From JAAZMA01 sp036720245 (GTDB taxonomy: Bacteria > Bacillota > Clostridia > Tissierellales > Tepidimicrobiaceae): DNA of 48,939 bases. The notes below the pieces were generated by a model. That model was not told where the DNA came from. It searched no databases and worked only from the letters and a program-made list of their open reading frames with translations. The stretch is from contig DAIMNI010000011.1 in NCBI GenBank assembly GCA_036720245.1, positions 1 through 48,939 on the forward strand. The letters run 5' to 3'. Below, in pieces: positions 39,989 through 48,721 of this stretch (its first letter is position 1; every line of letters begins with the position of its first letter). The translations under genes were made by a program, and so were the position numbers.

Positions 39989-40032
39989 ATTTATCACTTT
40001 CCCCTTTTAATAAAATTTAACTGCACATATTT

Positions 40033-40689
40033 TCACTTATATGCTATGACATCAAGCATTCTACTTTTAATCGTGTTTTTTAAATCAATACTAAAACGAT
40101 ATTCATTTTTAAAAATCTCAATTTCTCTAAACCTTTTAAATAGTTCTTTTAATTCGTGAGTATCGGTATAGTAATGAGGAATATCTTCCTCACCTTCTCT
40201 TGAGCCTATAAATGTGTTTTTTTCTACTTCTTTCCCTAGTCCAAAAGAATCATCCTCTATTGACATAAAATCAACTAAAATGCATCCATCCTTTTTTAAC
40301 ACCCTATAGATTTCAGAAATACTATTTTTGATTCCCTCTAAACTCTGATGATGAATTACAGATGAACAAATAATTGCATCAAAAACATCATCTTCAAATG
40401 GGAGGTGATTTATATCTGCCTGTATTAAGTTAATATTACTTATAGCTTTTTTATCTATATATTCCCTTAACCACTCAATTGCTTGTACATTAATATCTAT
40501 TGAAGTTACATTGAAATCATTTTTAGAAAGATAGATACTATGTTTGCCATACCCACTCCCTATATCTAGAATTCTTTTATATCCCATCTTTTTAAACAAT
40601 TTAACATTGTCCTTAAAAACAGGTGTAAAATCAATATTTAATTTCCCGTATATATTCCTAACTGGTAAATCAATCGTATTCCAACCCAC
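40033..40689 (-). CDS. SAM-dependent class I methyltransferase
   Basis: A 218-aa protein with a GTG start directly after the HD gene stop. Motif I is ILDIGSGYGKHSIYL, motif II has VTSIDINVQAIEWL, then LPFEDDVFDAIICSSVIHH and LKKDGCILVDFMS. The fold is typical of small-molecule methyltransferases. It is translationally coupled to the HD protein; the joint role is unknown. Confidence 0.9.
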   Translation of the reverse strand: MGWNTIDLPVRNIYGKLNIDFTPVFKDNVKLFKKMGYKRILDIGSGYGKHSIYLSKNDFNVTSIDINVQAIEWLREYIDKKAISNINLIQADINHLPFEDDVFDAIICSSVIHHQSLEGIKNSISEIYRVLKKDGCILVDFMSIEDDSFGLGKEVEKNTFIGSREGEEDIPHYYTDTHELKELFKRFREIEIFKNEYRFSIDLKNTIKSRMLDVIAYK

Positions 40690-41328
40690 TTATAATTGCC
40701 TCCTTAATAAATCTTTATTAAAAATCCCACCTTTTCCTTCTATATTTAATCTGCCACTAAATTTATACATAAATTCTGTCCTGTCATCAAATATCTTTTT
40801 AGATATATCATAATTTAATTTTCTTCTACAATCCTCAAGATGGCATTTAAATTCTTCATTATTATAAAATTCAATTGATGCATCAACACTTTTTTCGTCG
40901 TATGCCTGATATACAAAGTTCAACCACACTTCCATAGTCCCCATATGATCTAACATATCTGCATCTTGTACTATTCTTATATGTTTAGGCCAATCTTCAT
41001 TACTATTTCTTAAATTATGACATCTAATTATTTCGGCAATCTCCATTAATTCTTTATGTGTACATTCATCTTTTAATATTTGCTTAATTAAAATGCTTCC
41101 ATTTTCATTATGTGGTTCTATCCCCTTGGCTATATCATGAAAAAGTGCAGCTACATATATTACATTATCTTTTGAATTATCTATTTCATCTATGATTTTT
41201 TTAATTTCTATTGATAATTTTGCTGTTCTTAATCCATGATAATAAATATATCCTTTTTCCCTTTTAGAGTGAGAGTATCTTTTTCCCATTTTATGAAATG
41301 CTAATTCTTCCATTTTATTAATATCCAT
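40690..41328 (-). CDS. HD-domain phosphohydrolase-like protein
   Basis: A 212-aa protein. The metal site residues are in YYHGLRTAKLS, ALFHDIAKGIEPHNENGS, EIIRCHN and VQDADMLDHMG, the H...HD...H...D pattern of HD domains. A nucleotide or phosphoester substrate is likely. It is followed at once by the methyltransferase gene. Confidence 0.88.
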   Translation of the reverse strand: MDINKMEELAFHKMGKRYSHSKREKGYIYYHGLRTAKLSIEIKKIIDEIDNSKDNVIYVAALFHDIAKGIEPHNENGSILIKQILKDECTHKELMEIAEIIRCHNLRNSNEDWPKHIRIVQDADMLDHMGTMEVWLNFVYQAYDEKSVDASIEFYNNEEFKCHLEDCRRKLNYDISKKIFDDRTEFMYKFSGRLNIEGKGGIFNKDLLRRQL

Positions 41329-41442
41329 ATCAGTCTTCCCTCCCTAAAATATAATTGAGTTTTAAATACATTTATACATTCTTAAAATTTACTATACAAT
41401 TATAAAAGAGTACCTTTAATACATGCTTCTGGAAGTATAAGC

Positions 41443-41501
41443 CCATTATATCAGAATCTTCACCTAACAAATATATTTATTTTTAAAACTTTTCAATAAA
41501 A
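41443..41501 (+). repeat. 59-bp direct repeat, copy B
   Basis: This is the same orientation and nearly the same sequence as copy A at 36659-36717. It lies at the left end of the 650-bp gap that holds the holin-like toxin locus. Confidence 0.8.
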
Positions 41502-41575
41502 AAGTCCTACTTAAATTACTAGGCTATTTTAAAAATTTAAGTTTAATTTTAATTATATTGTGGTATAATATGATT

Positions 41576-41667
41576 AAAGGTAATCGGATTCGCATAAATG
41601 CGATTGCCACTCAGGTAATTAAATCATTTTAATCACCCTGTATTGGCCTACAGGGTGATTATTTTTT
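41576..41667 (+). ncRNA. Predicted antitoxin RNA of the type I toxin locus
   Basis: An extended -10 TGGTATAAT (41561-41569, plus strand) precedes a ~92-nt transcript that ends at a strong terminator: AATCACCCTGTA/TACAGGGTGATT (41631-41660) plus T run. The terminator region overlaps the end of the toxin gene on the other strand, so the two RNAs can pair over their 3' ends, as in txpA/RatA. The RNA begins AAGGTAATCGGA, a motif that also starts the toxin mRNA. The -35 is weak. Confidence 0.7.
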
Positions 41668-41769
41668 CCCTTGATTATTATCCTTTAATAGATTAATAAT
41701 TAAGGAGATTAGCGATATTACCAACATAGAAAACATAATCATTAACGATATAGCTTCATAAGTATTCAT
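41659..41769 (-). CDS. Holin-like type I toxin peptide
   Basis: A 36-aa peptide: MNTYEAISLMIMFSMLVISL then ISLIINLLKDNNQGKK. One hydrophobic helix with a basic end and the MxTYEA(I/L)SLM start are the marks of the 'putative holin-like toxin' family (TxpA/BsrG-like). AAAGGAGGTGG lies 6 nt upstream of the ATG. A TTGATA - 18 bp - TAAAAT promoter lies at about 41840-41870. The plus-strand RNA converges on its 3' end. Overproduction of such peptides damages the membrane; here the RNA should repress it. Confidence 0.85.
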   Translation of the reverse strand: MNTYEAISLMIMFSMLVISLISLIINLLKDNNQGKK

Positions 41770-41904
41770 ATCGCACCACCTCCTTTCATCCGAAATGAGG
41801 TGGCAACCACACCCTGCTTTTTCCGATTACCTTGTCCTTATTTTATCATAATAACAGCTTCACTATCAATGATAGCTTTCTTTTAACAACATTAAATTAT
41901 TCAT

Positions 41905-41924
41905 CCCATGACTGAAGTCGCGGG
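41905..41924. mobile_element. IS200/IS605-like end hairpin remnant
   Basis: The 20 bp CCCATGACTGAAGTCGCGGG reads on the minus strand CCCGCGACTTCAGTCATGGG, the short imperfect hairpin seen at the right ends of IS200/IS605 elements after tnpB. It is followed by GATGAATAA, as in many copies. No tnpA or tnpB is nearby, so only the end remains. Confidence 0.5.
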
Positions 41925-41980
41925 TGTTCTTGGCAAAATCATAAAATTCAAATAGTGGATTAGATCTTTGGTATTTTATT

Positions 41981-43786
41981 CTAATCATCGAGTATTTCAA
42001 TACCTACCAATTTCATTAAATATTTTGCATTGGTGGAAGTTGATTTGCCTAATCTAATTTTATAATCGAAGTGTATTTTATTATCTTTGTATTGCTCAGA
42101 GAAATTATAGTTTTTTATTCTGCTATATTTATCTAGTGCACATAATTCTAAATCATGGGTAGTTATTACTCCGATTACTCCTAATTTATTAAGATTGGCA
42201 ATAACATTTTTAGCACCTAATATTCTATCTACAGAGTTTGTTCCTTTAAAAATTTCATCAATGAAAAAAATCATATTCTTATTTTCCTTTGCCCCATTGA
42301 TAATCTCTTTAATTCTAAGAAGTTCGGCATAAAAAGTTGATATTCCTTTCTCCAAATCATCTGTTACTCTCATAGATGTAAATATATCTAATACTGGGCA
42401 GGACATTTTATTAGCATATACAGGTCCCCCACTATATGCTAATACTAAATTGATTCCTAATGTCCTTAAAAATGTTGTTTTGCCTGACATATTTGAGCCA
42501 GTAATAATAAAAATACTATCATCCAACTCTATATTATTTAGTATTCTCTCATTATTGCTTATAAGTGGATGACCTAATCCTTCTGCCCTTACTCTTAATT
42601 TGGAATTATCAATAGTTGGAAATGAAATCCCTTCCCCTACTTGCATTAAAACACTCAAACTAATTAAAGATTCAATTTCTCCTATGGCCTCAATCCATTT
42701 TTTTACTTCTAAACCATATTTATTTTTCCAATTTTCTAATAGAAAAGTACATTCATAATCCCAGAGGAATAATATATTAAATACTAGATATATTAAACCA
42801 TTATTATATCTTAAGTTAATTTTTTCTGTAATTTTATCAAGTTCTTTTATTGCTAATATAGATGAATGTTTTTCATTAAATAGGATTTTCTTTATATTAT
42901 TTAATTTTTTAGATTCAAACTTTTCTTTTTCTAATAGTTTCAATATGTCTACATAAGTCTCTAAATTACGTTTAAAAGTACCTACTGGTTTTAGGATATT
43001 ATTCATCGTCGAGAACCTTATCATCCATAATAAGGATTGAAACAATATTAATAGTGGAATTAATATATATATTCTTTTCATTTTAAATATTATAATTACT
43101 ACAGATAATGGTATAACAATTATCGGAAGAAAATAGATTAATCCTCTTACTATTTGTGACTTTATCATAATTTCTTTATTTTTTTCTGCATACTTTATTA
43201 ACTTTTCTGGGTCTTGTAGTTCCTTTTTATGTTTACCTCCTAGATATTCCATCTCTTGACAAAAGTCTAGTTTATTACTAAGTTCATTTATTGCCTCTTG
43301 TCTCAAATATATTTCATCTTTATCATATTGAGCTTCCAATAAAATTTCTGCCAATCTTCTTCTACCATTCCATGTATTGGCTATATTTATAAACTGAAAT
43401 AAAGATTTTTTCCCTACTATATCTAAATCAAAAGAATATTTATGTTCCTTGTTTATAAATTCTTCTCCAATATCGTCAAAATCAACCCAATCTCCATCAA
43501 TTCTAGCTAAATATTTATTATTTATGTTTATAATTTCTTTTGAAAAATTTAATTTATCCTTGATTATATTATGATATATTATTAAACAGATAAATAATAT
43601 AGCTAAAATAAAGTCCATAACTACATAAATTGTTTTATAATCTATCTTAATAATTATATATGAAATAAATACAATTGCTAAAAATGTTATAAGTCTAAAA
43701 GTACTAATTAAACTAGATGTGTTGCTATATTTCTTAATATTTTCATTTTGTTTCTGTATTCTTATTATAAATTTATCTTTAGTCAT
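41981..43786 (-). CDS. Membrane-anchored MutS-like ATPase
   Basis: A 601-aa protein. Two spans near residues 27-75 and a further pair at about 215-262 surround a short MutS core (DIVGKKSLFQFINIANTWNG). The C-terminal ATPase has Walker A in FIITGSNMSGKTTFLRTLGI, Walker B in MIFFIDEIFKGTNSVDRI and the THD loop in GVITTHDLELCALD. It lacks the MutS mismatch-reading domain, so ordinary mismatch repair is unlikely. MutS-related proteins of this membrane type are common in Firmicutes, with no clear function. Confidence 0.88.
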   Translation of the reverse strand: MTKDKFIIRIQKQNENIKKYSNTSSLISTFRLITFLAIVFISYIIIKIDYKTIYVVMDFILAILFICLIIYHNIIKDKLNFSKEIININNKYLARIDGDWVDFDDIGEEFINKEHKYSFDLDIVGKKSLFQFINIANTWNGRRRLAEILLEAQYDKDEIYLRQEAINELSNKLDFCQEMEYLGGKHKKELQDPEKLIKYAEKNKEIMIKSQIVRGLIYFLPIIVIPLSVVIIIFKMKRIYILIPLLILFQSLLWMIRFSTMNNILKPVGTFKRNLETYVDILKLLEKEKFESKKLNNIKKILFNEKHSSILAIKELDKITEKINLRYNNGLIYLVFNILFLWDYECTFLLENWKNKYGLEVKKWIEAIGEIESLISLSVLMQVGEGISFPTIDNSKLRVRAEGLGHPLISNNERILNNIELDDSIFIITGSNMSGKTTFLRTLGINLVLAYSGGPVYANKMSCPVLDIFTSMRVTDDLEKGISTFYAELLRIKEIINGAKENKNMIFFIDEIFKGTNSVDRILGAKNVIANLNKLGVIGVITTHDLELCALDKYSRIKNYNFSEQYKDNKIHFDYKIRLGKSTSTNAKYLMKLVGIEILDD

Positions 43787-43836
43787 TGAATCACCTTTTT
43801 CTGATTACATTGTCCCTATAATACCACAATAAAGCT

Positions 43837-44331
43837 TCAATACCAATCTCCATTATCATAATAATCAGCCTTATATCTTTCAAACTGTTCTAATATACTA
43901 GGATTATCTGATAAAAATTTATTTAATAGATATATATTGCCCAAGGTACTAAGACCTACCCCATGTTCCATTATTTCTGTATCCCTAAGCCTAGTGTCTA
44001 CTGTGCCAATGTTTTTTAAAAATTCTTCTATTATATTGTGCCTATTTAAGAGAAATTTTCCTAAACTTTTACCTTCCTCTGTAAGCTGAATTATACCATA
44101 TTTTTGATAATCTACCATTCCTAATTCCTTTAATTTTTGAACTATTTTAGTTGCTGATGATGGGCGAACATTTAAATTCTTTGCTAATTGGTTCATCCGT
44201 ACATAATCCTCACTCCTACACATTCGATAAATCATTTCTAAATAATCTTCCATACTGGAAGTTAGTAGGTTCTTTTCTTGATTTAGCATTTTATAACCTC
44301 GAAGTGTATAAAATTCATCTTTCTTATTCAT
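43837..44331 (-). CDS. DtxR/MntR-family metal-dependent repressor
   Basis: A 164-aa protein behind GAGGAGGTAG. SSMEDYLEMIYRMCRSEDYV, RMNQLAKNLNVRPSSATKIV and QKLKELGMVDYQKYGIIQLT form the winged helix. The dimer/metal region has LGKFLLNRHNIIEEFLKNIG, then EIMEHGVGLSTL with Glu/His ligands. There is no SH3-like C-domain, as in MntR-type short members. It is divergent from feoAB, with a palindrome between, so iron-responsive control of iron uptake is likely. Confidence 0.9.
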   Translation of the reverse strand: MNKKDEFYTLRGYKMLNQEKNLLTSSMEDYLEMIYRMCRSEDYVRMNQLAKNLNVRPSSATKIVQKLKELGMVDYQKYGIIQLTEEGKSLGKFLLNRHNIIEEFLKNIGTVDTRLRDTEIMEHGVGLSTLGNIYLLNKFLSDNPSILEQFERYKADYYDNGDWY

Positions 44332-44387
44332 TTATTCTACCTCCTCAAAATTTTAGTAACATATACAAGTACTGCTGAATATTCTAA

Positions 44388-44407
44388 TTATTAGCTTTAA
44401 CTAATAA
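44388..44407. promoter_or_regulatory. Predicted metal-regulator operator between dtxR-like gene and feoA
   Basis: TTATTAG - CTTTAA - CTAATAA is a 7-bp perfect inverted repeat in the 138-bp divergent region. The TTAG...CTAA form is typical of DtxR-family boxes. Confidence 0.6.
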
Positions 44408-44469
44408 AGTTTCCCATAGCTAACTTATGAAATAAGATAACAAAAAATTAATAAAATGGAGGTTTTATT

Positions 44470-44717
44470 ATGAATGAAAATTTACTTACATTAAATGAAT
44501 TGCCTATTGGCTCTATAGGTATAGTTAAAGAACTTGCTTTAGATGGGCCAATTCGTAGAAGAATATTAGATTTAGGTCTTATTTATAATACCAATGTAAA
44601 ATCCTTGGGAGAAAGTCCATCAGGGGATCCTATTGCATATNNNNNNNNNNCACTATTGCACTTCGTTCAGAAGAGTCTTCTCGAATATTAGTAGAATTAG
44701 TACCATCTAGAGAATAG
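44470..44717 (+). CDS. feoA: Ferrous iron transport protein A (interrupted by assembly gap)
   Basis: An SH3-like protein of about 82 aa; LNELPIGSIGIVKELALDGP then IRRRILDLGLIYNTNVKSLG and SPSGDPIAY. After ten N at 44641-44650 the true frame resumes as TIALRSEESSRILVELVPSR and stops at 44717. With exactly 10 N the frames do not meet (248 bases), so the real gap must be 11 bases or otherwise change by one mod three. It assists the FeoB transporter and ends 14 bp before feoB. Confidence 0.9.
44641..44650. other. Assembly gap of ten N
   Basis: Ten unknown bases inside feoA. The gap size is nominal, because the reading frame requires a different length. Confidence 0.99.
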
Positions 44718-44731
44718 GAGGGAATTTTCTA

Positions 44732-46873
44732 ATGGGTCTTACAAGTCAATCTATGGGTATTAATTTATTAAAAGAAAAATTTGAAATAGAATTAGATTCC
44801 TCTAGTGATATGGTCATTGCATTGGCAGGTAATCCCAATACGGGGAAAAGCACAGTATTTAATAGCCTTACAGGACTTAACCAACATACGGGAAATTGGC
44901 CTGGTAAAACTGTTACTAATGCTCAAGGCAAATATATATATAAAGATAAACAATATGCATTAATAGACTTGCCGGGCACTTATTCTATATTATCTAATTC
45001 TGTGGAAGAAGAAATAGCTAGAGATTTTATCTGCTTTGGGTCTCCCCATACAACTGTAGTTGTAACAGATGCTACTTCCCTTGAAAGAAATCTTAATTTA
45101 GTACTTCAAATAATGGAAATTACAGATAAGGTAGTTGTATGCGTAAATCTTATGGATGAGGCTAAAAGAAAAAATATTAACATTGATTTGCAAAGACTAG
45201 AAAAGCTCTTAGGCATACCTGTAGTAGGAACTTCAGCTAGAAATGGTGAAGGATTAGAAGAATTAAAAAGCACTATAGAAAAGGTCGCCCTTGGAGAAAT
45301 TAAAACTAATCCTAGAAAAGTAGTTTATAGAGATATTCTAGAAAATGCAGTTAAAGAAATAGAGCCCTATATAAAACCCTTAGTAGGAGATAAGATAAAT
45401 AGCAGATGGATGTCTCTTCGTTTAATAGATGGAGATTATAAATTAATAAAATCAGTGGAAGACTATATAGATTTTGATTTATCTAAGGATCAATTTCTAA
45501 ATGGGAAGCTTAAATCTATTAAGGACAATTTTGAAAAAGAAAAACTTAATATAGAGAATTTAAAAGATTCTATAGTGTCTAGCATTATAAGTACTGGAGA
45601 AAATATTAGTAAAGAAATTATTACATTTCAAAATAAAAACTATAATGAAATAGATCGGAAAATTGATAGCATACTTACTTCAAAAATATTTGGCATACCC
45701 ATAATGATTGCCCTTTTAGGCCTTGTTTTTTGGATTACTATTGAAGGTGCCAATGCTCCTTCTGATTTATTAGCTAAATTCCTGTTTTGGTTAGAGGCAA
45801 AATTAAGTGATGGCTTTAAGTTTATAGGAGCTCCAATTTGGTTACATGATATGTTGGTATTGGGAGTTTATCGTACACTAGCATGGGTTGTGTCGGTGAT
45901 GCTACCTCCAATGGCTATATTTTTTCCACTATTTACATTATTAGAGGATTCAGGTTATCTGCCTAGAATTGCATTTAATTTAGATTATTATTTCAAAAAA
46001 GCTGGAGCCCATGGAAAGCAGGCTCTAACTATGTGCATGGGCTTTGGTTGCAATGCTGCTGGAATTATTTCCTGTAGAATTATTGACTCCCCAAGAGAAC
46101 GGTTAATTGCCATTATTACAAATAATTTTGTACCTTGTAATGGTCGTTTTCCAATACTAATTTCCCTAGCGGGGATATTTATTGTAAGCTCCACTGGTGT
46201 ATTTCGTTCCCTAACTGCCACTTTATCAGTTTTAGTATCTATAATTCTAGGGGTTATAATTACTTTATTTATATCTAAATTATTATCTAGAACAATTTTA
46301 AAGGGATTACCTTCTTCCTTTACTTTAGAACTACCCCCATATAGAAAACCTCAAGTAGGTAAAATTATAGTTCATTCTATTTTTGACCGTACATTATTTG
46401 TGCTAGCCCGTGCTATTTCAGTAGCTGCTCCTGCTGGTTTGGTTATTTGGATTATGGCAAATATTACAATTGGTGATTTAAGTTTATTAACTCATTTTGC
46501 TATGTTTCTAAACCCCTTTGCAGAATTATTGGGAATGGATGGCTATATTTTAATGGCCTTTATACTAGGCCTACCAGCCAATGAAATAGTTATCCCCATT
46601 TTAATTATGAGCTACATGTCTAAAGGAGCTATGCTAGAGTTAGATAGTCTAGCTGAAATGAAACAACTATTTATAGATAATGGTTGGACCTGGCTAACTT
46701 CTATTTGTACTATGCTATTTACACTAAACCATTGGCCTTGTGCCACTACTTTACTGACAATACGAAAAGAAACTCAAAGCTTTAAATGGACATTTATATC
46801 CTTTTTAGTTCCTACAATTACGGGAATTATTATATGCTTTGTAGTGGCTCAAGTGGCGGGGCTTTTTGGATAG
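44732..46873 (+). CDS. feoB: Ferrous iron transporter FeoB
   Basis: A 713-aa protein. The N-terminal G domain has G1 GNPNTGKSTVFN, G2 GLNQHTGNWPGKTVT, G3 DLPGTYSILSNS, G4 NLMDEA and G5 SARNGEG. The membrane part has the Gate motifs PRIAFNLDYYFKKAGAHGKQ, LTMCMGFGCNAAGIISCRII and LPANEIVIPILIMSYMSKGA, and HWPCATTLLTIRKET at the C-terminal end. Cys in CMGFGCN is the conserved iron-pore residue. It imports Fe(II) across the membrane. AGGAGGG precedes the ATG. Confidence 0.98.
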   Translation: MGLTSQSMGINLLKEKFEIELDSSSDMVIALAGNPNTGKSTVFNSLTGLNQHTGNWPGKTVTNAQGKYIYKDKQYALIDLPGTYSILSNSVEEEIARDFICFGSPHTTVVVTDATSLERNLNLVLQIMEITDKVVVCVNLMDEAKRKNINIDLQRLEKLLGIPVVGTSARNGEGLEELKSTIEKVALGEIKTNPRKVVYRDILENAVKEIEPYIKPLVGDKINSRWMSLRLIDGDYKLIKSVEDYIDFDLSKDQFLNGKLKSIKDNFEKEKLNIENLKDSIVSSIISTGENISKEIITFQNKNYNEIDRKIDSILTSKIFGIPIMIALLGLVFWITIEGANAPSDLLAKFLFWLEAKLSDGFKFIGAPIWLHDMLVLGVYRTLAWVVSVMLPPMAIFFPLFTLLEDSGYLPRIAFNLDYYFKKAGAHGKQALTMCMGFGCNAAGIISCRIIDSPRERLIAIITNNFVPCNGRFPILISLAGIFIVSSTGVFRSLTATLSVLVSIILGVIITLFISKLLSRTILKGLPSSFTLELPPYRKPQVGKIIVHSIFDRTLFVLARAISVAAPAGLVIWIMANITIGDLSLLTHFAMFLNPFAELLGMDGYILMAFILGLPANEIVIPILIMSYMSKGAMLELDSLAEMKQLFIDNGWTWLTSICTMLFTLNHWPCATTLLTIRKETQSFKWTFISFLVPTITGIIICFVVAQVAGLFG

Positions 46874-46881
46874 CAAATTAA

Positions 46882-46921
46882 GAATCCATTGAAAAAGATT
46901 ACATATTTTTTCAATGGATTC
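46882..46921 (+). terminator. Terminator of feoAB
   Basis: GAATCCATTGAAAAA pairs with TTTTTCAATGGATTC (15 bp) around a short AT-rich loop. No T run follows; the T run is inside the stem. It may act for both directions, as the S41 gene ends 70 bp further on. Confidence 0.6.
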
Positions 46922-46990
46922 GACTTAAAACAGCCTACTAAAACTGTTATTGCATCTGACCTAAGCTTAGGACACATATATTATAAATAA

Positions 46991-48721
46991 CTATTTATTT
47001 TCCAAAATATATTTAATTGCTTCTTCCATATACTCGTCCCTACCTTCCCTTACTCCTTCTATAGTTTTTTCTATATAGATATCTGGACTAAGTCCTATTC
47101 TTTGAGTCTGTTTGCCTTCAGGTGTATATACTCCAAAAGATGAAAAAGATATTATATTTCCACAAGGAAGTTGTATGTAACTTACATCTCCATTTGCTCC
47201 AATAGAATTTTCTCCCATAACAGTTACATTAAAAGCTTCTCTAAGACTTAAAACAGAAGTCTCGCCTGCACTTTGGGTAGTTTCATCCATCAATATTACT
47301 ATAGGATTTTCATATATAAGTTCTGTAGAAAATTCTGTAAACTGTTCCATTTTTATAAATACACCTGGAACTACTCTTGATGGAATACTGAAACTAACAT
47401 ATGGTATTCTTTTATCAAATAAATATTCTTGTAAAAAAGCAAAATCACTCGTAGGATATTGTCGTAAATCAATAATTATACCATCAGTATTTTTAAAATC
47501 TTTCATAATCATATCTACTTCATTAGGTTTTAATTTAGATGGATTTATAAGTCCAATATTATTTTCTAAAATTTTATAATCTTCTTCTTCTGCATTGTTG
47601 TAACTATATAATTTAAAAGGCTTTCCTTCAAACTCGCATTCTATTTTATCATTATCTCTTAGCACAGTTATATTCATTATTTTTTCATGAGATGTTAAAA
47701 TCATTCTACCCATTGGATTTAATATTTTTTCATTGTTTGGAATAGATATATATTTCTTTATATCTTCTATGGCATCTTCTATTTCTTTACCATCTATTTC
47801 CACAGGTATATCACCAGCTAATAAAGGACATGTATCTTTATATTCATCTTCAATTCTTTCAACTACATATTTTCCCTCAGCTTTTGTTAAATATACTGGA
47901 GCTATATATTTACCAAATTCAATATTATAGAATTCAAGTGCATCTTCTAATTGAGTACCTGAAAAAAAAGTATGTCCATCATGGAGTTTTGCTGAAAGTG
48001 AAGCAAGGGTCTGATTATAGCTATGTTTATCTGTTCCACTTAACATAATCTCTATATATTCTTCTAATATTAAATCCCAGTCATCATCTAAGATATCTAA
48101 ATAGGGATAATAATATTCCATAGCATTCCAAAATCTAAAAAGGCTTAATAAACGGTATCTACTGTCACTATAATCCATATCTTTATAAATTTTTTCATTT
48201 GTAAACGTAGGAGCACCACTATAAGTAAAGTATATAGGAGCTTTACTTCTATTTAACTCTGCTGGAATTTCCTTTATTTCTAACAGTGCCTCTGAAAGAG
48301 AATCTCCTAAATATGATTTATCTTTAATCCAACTTATATCAGCTTGTACTATTTTATCTTCTTCTTTTGCTAATTCCCATCCTGGGAATTTCCCTTGATA
48401 ATTTCCATAGTCTATTTCTCCAAGATCTATAAACCAATCATAGAGTATATTATTAACTTCTTTTTCATTTTTAGCTTCTTCAATTATAGGGATTAAATTA
48501 AGTAGTTCTTCATCCCAATCTTTCTCACCTGATAAAAAAGCAGGATGAGTATATTTAACATAGCCCCATACTTTGCAAAGTTTTTTGAGATTATAAACTT
48601 CTAAATCATCTTTGTTTTTATCTTGAAAAATTGTATCTCTAAATATAAATAAGGAAGTGCTTGTAATCAAGATAAGTATAATAAATATAAATATTATGTT
48701 TTTACTTTTTTTATTTACCAT
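46991..48721 (-). CDS. S41-family peptidase, membrane-anchored
   Basis: A 576-aa protein from the ATG at 48721 (AAAGGAG 7 nt upstream; the longer frame from 48814 adds an unlikely leader). A signal anchor spans residues about 8-27 (IIFIFIILILITSTSLFIF). A helical N-domain (FRFWNAMEYYYPYLDILDDD) leads to a substrate-binding region, then the tail protease core: GIIIDLRQYPTSDFAFLQEY, MDETTQSAGETSVLSLREAF with the catalytic Ser, GENSIGANGDVSYIQLPCGN, and GIG-like VYTPEGKQTQRIGLSPDIYI. It lies on the outer side of the membrane; the substrate is unknown. The 218 bp beyond it hold a possible -10 (TATAAT at about 48823) and nothing else I can name. Confidence 0.88.
   Translation of the reverse strand: MVNKKSKNIIFIFIILILITSTSLFIFRDTIFQDKNKDDLEVYNLKKLCKVWGYVKYTHPAFLSGEKDWDEELLNLIPIIEEAKNEKEVNNILYDWFIDLGEIDYGNYQGKFPGWELAKEEDKIVQADISWIKDKSYLGDSLSEALLEIKEIPAELNRSKAPIYFTYSGAPTFTNEKIYKDMDYSDSRYRLLSLFRFWNAMEYYYPYLDILDDDWDLILEEYIEIMLSGTDKHSYNQTLASLSAKLHDGHTFFSGTQLEDALEFYNIEFGKYIAPVYLTKAEGKYVVERIEDEYKDTCPLLAGDIPVEIDGKEIEDAIEDIKKYISIPNNEKILNPMGRMILTSHEKIMNITVLRDNDKIECEFEGKPFKLYSYNNAEEEDYKILENNIGLINPSKLKPNEVDMIMKDFKNTDGIIIDLRQYPTSDFAFLQEYLFDKRIPYVSFSIPSRVVPGVFIKMEQFTEFSTELIYENPIVILMDETTQSAGETSVLSLREAFNVTVMGENSIGANGDVSYIQLPCGNIISFSSFGVYTPEGKQTQRIGLSPDIYIEKTIEGVREGRDEYMEEAIKYILENK

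Noticed and set aside
46955..46975. Short palindrome around CCTAAGCTTAGG
   Set aside because: Only about 16 bp, no T run and no partner gene arrangement to suggest a function.
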